A DNA stretch of 7,194 nt from JBFLVQ01 sp040758525 (lineage in GTDB: Bacteria > Acidobacteriota > Blastocatellia > Chloracidobacteriales > JADJPF01). Below, in pieces: positions 1-6,724 of the stretch (positions within the stretch are counted from its first letter, which is position 1; the number at the start of each line of letters is the position of its first letter). The notes under the pieces were generated by a model. It ran no database searches and was not told the DNA's origin. It worked only from the letters and a program-made list of their open reading frames with translations. Position numbers and translations under genes: made by a program. Location of the stretch: the NCBI GenBank assembly GCA_040758525.1, contig JBFLVQ010000492.1, positions 1-7,194 of the forward strand, read 5' to 3'.

Positions 1-549
1 GCCTCGGGGGTGGCATTTCTACAGCCGCAAGACGATTTTCATAAAACCTTGAGTTATATTACCTGGGGACTTTTAGTCGTGTTTATTTCTGGAGGGATAG
101 CTGTACTTTTCTTTACAGATCTGGTAGCCAGCCTACTAGAGCGACGTAATAGGCAGCGTTGGGTGGACAGGTTACGAGATCTAACAAGCCTTACGCGAGG
201 CTTTATCTGGAATTACCGGGTTGTAGGAACAACCTTTCTGCTTTCTGTAGGTGCACAAGCACTGGGGATATTAGCAGTTCACCAACTCTCTCTAGCTATT
301 GGTGGTGCTACTGAAGCAGCTTCAATGTTTATTGTTGTTCCCTTGGTTTTTCTTGTTACGGCATTGCCGATCTCGGTAGGTGGGTTAGGGACGCGTGAGT
401 TTGCGTTTGTCTATTTGCTCTCCAATGTAGGGCTTGATAAGACACAAGGTACTACTGTGGCATTGCTTTCACTTGCTGTTAATCTACTCACCAGTTTACC
501 GGGCGCAGCCAGCTATCCAATGATACGGGCAATCGATATTAACGAGTAA
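1..549 (+). CDS. Flippase-like / LPG-synthase transmembrane-region protein, C-terminal part (5' truncated by window edge)
   Basis: The frame is open from the first base, so this is the end of a longer gene; 182 residues are visible. A GTG at position 10 is only an internal codon candidate, not a convincing start. The visible part is mostly hydrophobic, with about four or five membrane segments (roughly visible residues 17-40, 75-95, 107-123, 131-145 and 149-168) and a basic loop, ERRNRQRWVDRLR, between the first two. The motif LPISVGGLGTREFAF at visible residues 122-136 is the signature I associate with the lysylphosphatidylglycerol synthase TM region / UPF0104 flippase-like family (PF03706). 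Those inner-membrane proteins translocate lipids or sit beside glycosyltransferases. There is no soluble aminoacyl-transferase domain after the membrane part, so it is not a full MprF. The stop lies 8 bases before the next ATG, which suggests co-transcription with the sensor gene. The substrate cannot be told. Confidence 0.8.
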   Translation, partial: ASGVAFLQPQDDFHKTLSYITWGLLVVFISGGIAVLFFTDLVASLLERRNRQRWVDRLRDLTSLTRGFIWNYRVVGTTFLLSVGAQALGILAVHQLSLAIGGATEAASMFIVVPLVFLVTALPISVGGLGTREFAFVYLLSNVGLDKTQGTTVALLSLAVNLLTSLPGAASYPMIRAIDINE

Positions 550-557
550 GCTTGGCA

Positions 558-3500
558 ATGAGAAAGCATTACAGCTACAAGAAGTTCTCTAACACTAGAT
601 TATCATTGTCTCTGCGTATCGGCCTGTGCTTGATTATAGTGCCATTGGGACTGTGTATAGGCATAGCGGCAGTCCAGGCTGGTGCACAAAGTGGGCCAGT
701 ATTACAAGGTCGTATTCTCGACGAGAATGATCAGCCACAAGCTGGTGCAACTGTTTCGGTCTCTTTTGATGGAATCTTTGTACAATCTGCACTTTCATTA
801 CGCGATGGCCAGTTTACTATGAATTTGCCACGTGCTGGCCAATATCAGGTGAGAATTGAGCTGGATGGATTTCGCCCACATAACGAAATAGTACAACTGG
901 GCAAGGATGAGACCATCTTCCGACTCTGCAAATTAATCCCCAGTTCTTTACATGTGGTTGTACTTGATCTATTACAAGAGAAATTGCCAGATGCAACCGT
1001 AACAATAAAAGGTGAGGATGACGCAATCAAACGCGCAATCGAATCACCCAAAGGAGACTACTACTTTGGACGTCTCAAGCCAGGCATATATCAGTTGACT
1101 GCCTCCATGCCTGGTTATGAAGTCTCTGTTGATGATGGCGTTTATATCTCGCCAGGCAATAAGACACTCTTTCGCCCACTGTTGGCAAAGCCAGCCTCTT
1201 CTATTCCGATTGGGGATAAATTAAAAGATCGCTATGGTGTTCCTAGTCTTCCTGCTAATACTGTGCAAGCGCTTTGGCAAGATCGTTTAGGAACCATCTG
1301 GTTGGGTACATCTCGTGGTATCGCACGATTTAATGGTAGTGAGATTACCTCCTCTGATGGTCAAGACAATCTGTTAGTAAAGTTGGTAGGAAGGGATATA
1401 CGTGTGCTTTTTCAAGATAGTAGTGACCGTATATGGTTTGCTACCGAGAGTGAATTGCATGTTAAACAGCCTGGCGCCCGCACAATAGAAGCAGTGCCAT
1501 TACTGGCTGGACGTAATATACGTGCGATAACTGAGGATCAGCAGGGTGCTCTATGGTTTGCTACTAATCGTGGAGCGGTTCGCTACCTAGATGGTTCGAT
1601 TACTGAGTATACGACTCACACAGGATTACCTTCTGATGATGTTCGACATATTAGTACTACCTCAGCAGGTGAAGGGGTTTGGATTGCCACTGCTGAGGGT
1701 GTTGTACGTCTTGTCAATACGGTGGTAGAGCCGCTCCTTGATGGTGATCAGCCGGTCAATTGGCCAACCAATTTTGTCTTGATAGATAGCCGCAAGACAG
1801 TCTGGTTCTTAACCGAAATGGGCCTAAAGAGATTGGATGGCGAGCAGGTTGTAACAATCCCCAAAGAGGGGTTAACACGACCGTTGCGAGTAGGGGTTGA
1901 AGATCGTATGGGCAACCTCTGGTTTGCTGCTACTAGTGGCGGGGCGTATGTTTATGACTTGCGTCGTGATGATGTTGATGATCTACTCACTGACGAGCGT
2001 GTGCTAGCATTACTGGCTGATCGAGAGGGCAATGTCTGGTTTGGTACAGATAATGGCGCAGTACGCCAAGATTTCTACAGTTTTGTAAATTTCAATACCA
2101 GTCGCGGACTACCAGATACCAATATCTTCTGTCTATTACCTGATCCAACTCAACCAGAAGCGCTTTGGGTAGGTACGGAAAAAGGATTGGTGCATTTTGA
2201 TGGGGTACGCTTTCGCCGTGTTAACGGTATCCCCAATATTGAGATACGGCATATTGTGCGTCAGGCGAACGGTGTGCTATGGTTTGCCACTTCTGATGGG
2301 CTCTACCGATTACAAAATGAGAAGTGGCAGCGATTTGGTAGTGAGCATGGACTGGCGAGCATCGATATTCGTGCGCTTTGCGAGGATGTGCGAGATAGCA
2401 AGTTATGGGTGGCGACAAAAAAGGGGATCTCTCGGTTCGACACAGGTTTTGAGACTGGGGTAAATGCTGCAGTTGCCCCTGAACAGCTACAGATTACTGC
2501 AGATGTTCGCTATATATTTCAACAGAGCAGTGGACTCTTATGGTTTGCTACCAATCGGGGAATTTATCGTTATGATCCTACCACCTATGATCTCACCATC
2601 ATTGGTCAGAACACTGGTCTGGAGAGTGTAGATGTACGTTGGATTGAGGGTGATGAAGCGGCAGGATTACTCTGGTTAGCTACTGCCAAAGGAATAGAGT
2701 TGTTCAATGGACAACGTACCACACCAGAAAAATTACCGGCTGGTCTAGCCAGCGATAATACTCAATGTATATTTCGTGATCGTGATGGAATGCTTTGGAT
2801 AAGCTCGGCAGATGGTAGGATCAATAAGATCAACAGTAGCATACCTGGAATAGAGACATTGATTACCACTTATACACGTGATCGACATGGGTTGGCAGGT
2901 AATATAATTCGCCATATCACACAAGACAGTAGTGGTGCATTATGGTTTGCTACAGAATCGGGCTTGACAAGGCATCTGCCTAGTCGGGTTGTTCCTACAG
3001 TTGATTGTCGTTTAGAGGTAGATGGTGCTGAAGTACTAACGCGTGACATTGCTGCTGGGCTACATAATATCAAATTTCGGTTTATTGGTTTAAGCGCATT
3101 TGGCGAAATCAGTTTTGTACACCGTATAATCGTCAATGGTCAACCCAGAGAATGGCGATTAGTGACACCACAAACTGGTAGTCGGGAAGCCCTCTTTAAT
3201 GATCTGCCTGATGGTGAGCATATTTTTGAGGTACGTGCGATTAATCGTGATCTTTATGGTGTTAATGCACCTTCACTAGAGATACGTCTGCGTATCGACC
3301 GACCTTTCTGGAAGAAACTCTGGTTTTACCTATTTATTGGTTTTACTGTTATGGGGGCGACAATAACTACGGTAGTAGTGCGACAAAGGCAGCGCCGTGA
3401 GTACATGCTACCACCACATCTACGCACTTTTGTACCTATCGATCCCAATCCTTATATTGTTGGTAATCCGATCCGTAATCCAGCTATGTTCTTTGGACGG

Positions 3501-4628
3501 GAAGACGACTTCAATTATGTAAAAATAAAGCTTGAAGGGGCGGCGCAAGGGGGCGTCGTACTGGTCTTCTGTGGTGAGCGCAGAGCAGGGAAGAGTTCCA
3601 TACTTTATCAGATATTGAATGGTCGTTTAGGAGAACGCTTTATTCCAGTATTTATTGATCTACAAGAGATGGTAGTCTCTAGTGATCATGAATTCTTTGG
3701 TCGTATTGCCAAACTGATCGCTGAAGCTATTAGTCATGCTAAATCGGAGCAGAATGAGCAAGACCCAGTTTCTACTACCACCCAATTGCAACAGTATCGT
3801 TTTTCTGATCAGTCAAAGAATGCCTTTCATCTGTTTCTCGATTTTCTTGATAGAGTGCTTATTGAGATCGTAGACCGTCGATTGCTTATCTTAATGGATG
3901 AGTATGAATTATTAGAGAACAAGGTGGAAGACAACAAACTTAGCAAGGAGATCTTCACGTTTATGGCGAGCTTGATCGATAATCATGATCGGCTAGCATT
4001 CCTTTTTACTGGCTCGCGTAGGCTTGAGGAGCGAGACCGACGTTACTGGCGTGAGATGCTGCGTCGCTCCCTCTACCGCAAAGTAAGCTTTTTAAGTGAG
4101 CAGGATGCCAAACGACTAATCACTGAACCGGTTAAAGACAAATTGGTCTATGGGCGCGGAGTTGAAAATGCAATCTACCGTCTTACATCAGGTCAACCAT
4201 TTTACACTCAGTACATATGTCAGGCGATTGTTGATCATCTCAATGAATGGAAGCGCAATTATGTGCTTAAGGCCGATCTTAAGCAGGTAACCGATGAGAT
4301 TGTCGATAACCCATTGCCGCAAATGATCTATTTTTGGGAGGGTTTTAGTGATGATGAGAAATTGGTGATGTCGCTTTTGGCAGAGGAATTAGAGGATGCC
4401 GATGCGGCTGCCACTTCGCTTCAGATCGCACAAGCAATCACGCGAGAACATTATCCTGTGAAGCTTTCCGAAGACACTATACGCCTCACCTTGGAGGAGC
4501 TTTTCCGCACAGACGTACTTAAGAAGATTGGTGATGAAGCATTCTGCTTTCGCATTGATCTGTTACGGCTATGGATTAAACAGAGCCACAGTATTTGGAG
4601 CGTAGTACGCGAAGTGCGCACTCTATAA
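558..4628 (+). CDS. Membrane sensor: carboxypeptidase-regulatory-like domains, double Reg_prop propeller, Y_Y_Y, TM helix, AAA/STAND-type ATPase
   Basis: Residues are numbered from the in-frame TTG at 552; subtract 2 for the preferred ATG at 558. Residues 18-41 form a signal peptide or anchor. Residues 48-126 resemble a carboxypeptidase regulatory-like sandwich (GRILDENDQPQAGATVSV), and 130-212 a second one (DATVTIKG, LKPGIYQL). Residues 232-806 carry fourteen regulatory-propeller blades with 'LWFAT..G' cores. Residues 818-916 look like a Y_Y_Y domain. A helix at 922-943 followed by RQRQRRE puts the C-terminus in the cytoplasm. After NPYIVGNPIRNPAMFFGRE (966-984) comes an ATPase with Walker A GERRAGKSS (1008-1016, Lys1014), Walker B LLILMDEYE (1111-1119), TGSRR (1153-1157) and GQP (1214-1216). 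A probable winged helix lies at 1255-1345. The outer half matches hybrid two-component sensors, but there are no histidine kinase, receiver or AraC motifs. It likely senses a periplasmic ligand, perhaps a glycan, and signals through the ATPase. The frame is intact. Domains are well supported; ligand and output are inferred. Confidence 0.9.
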   Translation: MRKHYSYKKFSNTRLSLSLRIGLCLIIVPLGLCIGIAAVQAGAQSGPVLQGRILDENDQPQAGATVSVSFDGIFVQSALSLRDGQFTMNLPRAGQYQVRIELDGFRPHNEIVQLGKDETIFRLCKLIPSSLHVVVLDLLQEKLPDATVTIKGEDDAIKRAIESPKGDYYFGRLKPGIYQLTASMPGYEVSVDDGVYISPGNKTLFRPLLAKPASSIPIGDKLKDRYGVPSLPANTVQALWQDRLGTIWLGTSRGIARFNGSEITSSDGQDNLLVKLVGRDIRVLFQDSSDRIWFATESELHVKQPGARTIEAVPLLAGRNIRAITEDQQGALWFATNRGAVRYLDGSITEYTTHTGLPSDDVRHISTTSAGEGVWIATAEGVVRLVNTVVEPLLDGDQPVNWPTNFVLIDSRKTVWFLTEMGLKRLDGEQVVTIPKEGLTRPLRVGVEDRMGNLWFAATSGGAYVYDLRRDDVDDLLTDERVLALLADREGNVWFGTDNGAVRQDFYSFVNFNTSRGLPDTNIFCLLPDPTQPEALWVGTEKGLVHFDGVRFRRVNGIPNIEIRHIVRQANGVLWFATSDGLYRLQNEKWQRFGSEHGLASIDIRALCEDVRDSKLWVATKKGISRFDTGFETGVNAAVAPEQLQITADVRYIFQQSSGLLWFATNRGIYRYDPTTYDLTIIGQNTGLESVDVRWIEGDEAAGLLWLATAKGIELFNGQRTTPEKLPAGLASDNTQCIFRDRDGMLWISSADGRINKINSSIPGIETLITTYTRDRHGLAGNIIRHITQDSSGALWFATESGLTRHLPSRVVPTVDCRLEVDGAEVLTRDIAAGLHNIKFRFIGLSAFGEISFVHRIIVNGQPREWRLVTPQTGSREALFNDLPDGEHIFEVRAINRDLYGVNAPSLEIRLRIDRPFWKKLWFYLFIGFTVMGATITTVVVRQRQRREYMLPPHLRTFVPIDPNPYIVGNPIRNPAMFFGREDDFNYVKIKLEGAAQGGVVLVFCGERRAGKSSILYQILNGRLGERFIPVFIDLQEMVVSSDHEFFGRIAKLIAEAISHAKSEQNEQDPVSTTTQLQQYRFSDQSKNAFHLFLDFLDRVLIEIVDRRLLILMDEYELLENKVEDNKLSKEIFTFMASLIDNHDRLAFLFTGSRRLEERDRRYWREMLRRSLYRKVSFLSEQDAKRLITEPVKDKLVYGRGVENAIYRLTSGQPFYTQYICQAIVDHLNEWKRNYVLKADLKQVTDEIVDNPLPQMIYFWEGFSDDEKLVMSLLAEELEDADAAATSLQIAQAITREHYPVKLSEDTIRLTLEELFRTDVLKKIGDEAFCFRIDLLRLWIKQSHSIWSVVREVRTL
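1245..2969 (+). repeat. Fourteen degenerate propeller-blade repeats inside the sensor gene
   Basis: The blade core (L/I/V)W(F/L/I/V)(A/G)T..G starts at residues 249, 294, 334, 377 (WIATAEG), 418, 456, 495, 538, 576, 618, 663, 707, 748 and 797, numbered from the TTG at 552. Spacing is 38-49 residues. Each core usually follows a strand of the type 'D(I/V)R.I..D..G'. Short DNA stretches such as tatggtttgct recur (about 1433, 1551, 2537 and 2940), but most of each repeat has diverged, so this is old protein-level repetition rather than recent tandem duplication. Fourteen units fit two seven-bladed propellers, with a natural break near residue 508 where FVNFNTSRGLPD opens a new series. Confidence 0.85.
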
Positions 4629-4657
4629 CGAAACGATAACGCCATTAGTATTTATTT
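4629..4657 (+). other. Short spacer between sensor and kinase genes, without a Shine-Dalgarno
   Basis: The 29-base gap ends in the A/T-rich run ttagtatttattt directly before the ATG at 4658. There is no purine-rich GGAG-like motif at the usual distance. An in-frame TAG at 4646-4648 leaves no alternative upstream start. No hairpin or promoter pair was found, so the two genes are most simply one transcript. The downstream start is probably SD-independent or fed by translation from the gene before it. Confidence 0.6.
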
Positions 4658-6670
4658 ATGAAGAATCCCTACCTTAATCGTGTTGCTATTCGCGATACCA
4701 ATCAATTTTATGGCCGACGCAAGGAATTAGCGCGAATATTTTCGCGTATTGGTGCATCTCGTCCACAATCGGTTGCCATTGTAGGCGAGCGACGCATTGG
4801 CAAGTCTTCGCTGCTAAACTATATCTATGCACCTGAAGTACGTGCCCAGCAGCTTGATGGAGGTGCTGGATACATATTCCTCTTTATGGATCTGCAGCAG
4901 AAGCGCTACCCAAGTATAGAGAATTTCTTTGCTGAATTACTTAAACTATTGGCAGACGCATTGGGTGAACCTATGCAAGCAGCGGGCGCCGATTTTGATG
5001 CGATACGCAAAGTCTTCTCTGAACTACATCGTCGGCACTACAAGCTAATTATTCTCTTTGATGAATTCGATGCGATTACAACCAACCATGTCTTTAACTT
5101 GGATTTTTTTGCTTTCTTGCGTTCCGCTGCTAATAATTATGATGTAGCTTATATTACCTCTTCGGCTCGTGATCTACAGGTCTTATGCCATACTGATCAG
5201 ATTGCCGATTCACCTTTTTTCAATATCTTCACCAATGTCTATCTACGACCTTTTACATTAGAGGAAGCCGCCATTCTGATACAACAGCCGTCACGGGCAG
5301 CAAATGTTCCCCTAGAATCTTATACTCAACAGATCGTAGAAATAGCAGGATATTTCCCATTCTTTTTACAGATTGCCTGTTCTAATTACTTTGACCATAT
5401 CGCTGAAAATAATGCTCTCTATGATCAAAGGCGGGTAGATGAAGGCTTTCTAGATGAAGCACGCGTACATTTTCGCTATATCTGGGAGCATTTCCGTGAC
5501 GATGAACGGGAGGTTATTAAGACCTTTATTAGCGGAGGAGAGTTACCAAAGGCATATGCACATGTGTTTGAGGAGTTGCGCCGTGCTGGTTATTTCATTG
5601 AAGAGAATCAATCGACACGCTTCTTTTCACGCCTTTTCGCTAATGTTATTAGTGAACCACGTTTTGTTTCCAGTGCAGCAATACCACGTCCTTCTGAACG
5701 TTATAGTGACGAATTTCTTCCTCCTACCGATCCTGTGCTTACATTAGCAGAGACTCGTAGATTGCCTGCACATGCATCTACCAGGGATGGGCTAGAACAG
5801 GTGAAGCAGTACGGCCGTATCGATCGCTTTGAAATCTTACGTACGTTAGGGCAGGGTGGTATGGGTGAAGTATTGCTGGCAAGAGATCGCGAATTGACCC
5901 GCCTAGTGGCAATAAAGCTTCTGAAGAGTCGGTTTGCCTCTGATGATCAGATACGTCGGCGCTTCCTGCGTGAAGCACAGACTGCTTCAATACTCAGCCA
6001 TCCTAATATTGCTACTATCTATGAGATTGGCGAAGTTGATGATATCCCTTATATTGTAATGGAATATGTTCGCGGTACAACACTAGCAGAACGTCTGAAG
6101 AGACAAGCCTTCACTATTAAGGAGATTTTGGATGTAGGAATACAAACAGCAATGGCACTGGGAGAGGCACATACTGCTGGTATCATCCATAGAGATGTAA
6201 AGTCATCAAACATCCTCTTGAACGATCGTGGTCAGGTGAAGGTACTAGATTTCGGTTTGGCTAAACCAGGTATTTTTACTCCACGTCTGGAAGTACGCGC
6301 CGAGGAGGGTGACTCTACCAATTCAAATCTATCCAATATTACTGAGCCTGGTATTCTGCTTGGCACTGTTACCTATATGTCTCCTGAACAGGCCTCAGGT
6401 GAGGGAATAGTTGATCATAGATCAGATATATTTTCGCTTGGTATTGTACTATACGAGATAACTACAGGTGTACTACCATTTGATGGATCGACCTATTTTC
6501 AAATTATCGAGGCGATCACTAAATTTGACCCTACTCCGGTTGAGCGTCTACGTGAAGATATGCCATCAGCATTAGCGACTGTGATAATGAAGGCGTTGGA
6601 GAAAGGGCCTCAAGCACGTTTTCAAACTGCGCAAGAATTAGCTGCTAAACTCCAATTAATCAAGAGCTAA
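4658..6670 (+). CDS. AAA/STAND-type ATPase fused to a Hanks-type serine/threonine protein kinase
   Basis: A 670-residue cytoplasmic protein with no signal peptide or membrane segment. The N-terminal ATPase begins with NPYL (3-6) and QFYGR (16-20). It has Walker A GERRIGKSS (43-51, Lys49), Walker B LIILFDEFD (130-138, Asp135/Glu136) and AGYFPFFLQIAC (230-241). A probable winged helix spans about 270-333. A Pro/Ser/Arg-rich linker (about 335-385) leads to a complete kinase at 388-666: glycine loop GQGGMGEV (398-405), VAIK Lys420, helix-C Glu439, HRDVKSSN (511-518, Asp513, Lys515, Asn518), DFG (531-533) and SPE (575-577). All catalytic residues are present, and it is an RD kinase, so activation-loop phosphorylation is plausible; that loop is Ser/Thr-rich. 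The kinase ends the protein, with no PASTA, PQQ or TPR sensor tail. The ATPase resembles that of the upstream sensor, so it probably acts as the receiving and oligomerising switch for kinase output. Targets are unknown. The start is fixed by an in-frame stop 12 bases upstream. Confidence 0.92.
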   Translation: MKNPYLNRVAIRDTNQFYGRRKELARIFSRIGASRPQSVAIVGERRIGKSSLLNYIYAPEVRAQQLDGGAGYIFLFMDLQQKRYPSIENFFAELLKLLADALGEPMQAAGADFDAIRKVFSELHRRHYKLIILFDEFDAITTNHVFNLDFFAFLRSAANNYDVAYITSSARDLQVLCHTDQIADSPFFNIFTNVYLRPFTLEEAAILIQQPSRAANVPLESYTQQIVEIAGYFPFFLQIACSNYFDHIAENNALYDQRRVDEGFLDEARVHFRYIWEHFRDDEREVIKTFISGGELPKAYAHVFEELRRAGYFIEENQSTRFFSRLFANVISEPRFVSSAAIPRPSERYSDEFLPPTDPVLTLAETRRLPAHASTRDGLEQVKQYGRIDRFEILRTLGQGGMGEVLLARDRELTRLVAIKLLKSRFASDDQIRRRFLREAQTASILSHPNIATIYEIGEVDDIPYIVMEYVRGTTLAERLKRQAFTIKEILDVGIQTAMALGEAHTAGIIHRDVKSSNILLNDRGQVKVLDFGLAKPGIFTPRLEVRAEEGDSTNSNLSNITEPGILLGTVTYMSPEQASGEGIVDHRSDIFSLGIVLYEITTGVLPFDGSTYFQIIEAITKFDPTPVERLREDMPSALATVIMKALEKGPQARFQTAQELAAKLQLIKS

Positions 6671-6682
6671 AGTTGTTTAAGC

Positions 6683-6714
6683 GAGGTTAGCGACGCTGCC
6701 CGTTCGGTAACCTC
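6683..6714 (+). terminator. Hairpin in the convergent intergenic region, probable transcription terminator
   Basis: The arms gaggtta (6683-6689) and taacctc (6708-6714) are perfect 7-base inverted repeats. Inside them, cga (6691-6693) pairs with tcg (6704-6706) after one G-G mismatch, leaving a 10-base loop. On the + strand the stem is followed by attattttgatt, a modest T-rich tail, and it starts 12 bases after the kinase stop. This fits a rho-independent terminator for the + strand operon. The - strand side lacks a T run, so it is weaker for the opposite gene. The structure was found by eye and not folded. Confidence 0.5.
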
Positions 6715-6724
6715 ATTATTTTGA

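Noticed and set aside
1..549. Full MprF-type lysylphosphatidylglycerol synthase
   Set aside because: The protein stops just after its last membrane segment, with no C-terminal transferase domain, so only the flippase-like part is supported.
552..557. TTG at 552 as the start of the sensor gene
   Set aside because: It adds only Met-Ala before an in-frame ATG at 558. Neither has a strong SD, and ATG is the better default. The TTG remains possible because GAG at 544-546 is better spaced for it.
1245..2969. Repeated tatggtttgct DNA words as a mobile-element or CRISPR-like repeat
   Set aside because: They are in frame, code for the propeller blade core, and sit in diverged sequence at 38-49 codon spacing; there are no spacers of uniform length.
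3400..4628. A degenerate histidine kinase in the sensor C-terminus
   Set aside because: No H-box, N-box or G-box pattern is seen; instead Walker A and Walker B motifs are intact in the expected order.
5454..5747. 97-codon + strand frame inside the kinase gene, and similar short frames inside the sensor gene (817-1051, 2197-2463, 2870-3136, 4451-4645, 5778-5990)
   Set aside because: All lie inside long genes with clear domain content; none shows a start signal or a recognisable domain.
6671..6724. A small RNA gene or promoter in the convergent gap
   Set aside because: The gap is only 54 bases, lies between two gene ends, and is accounted for by one hairpin.
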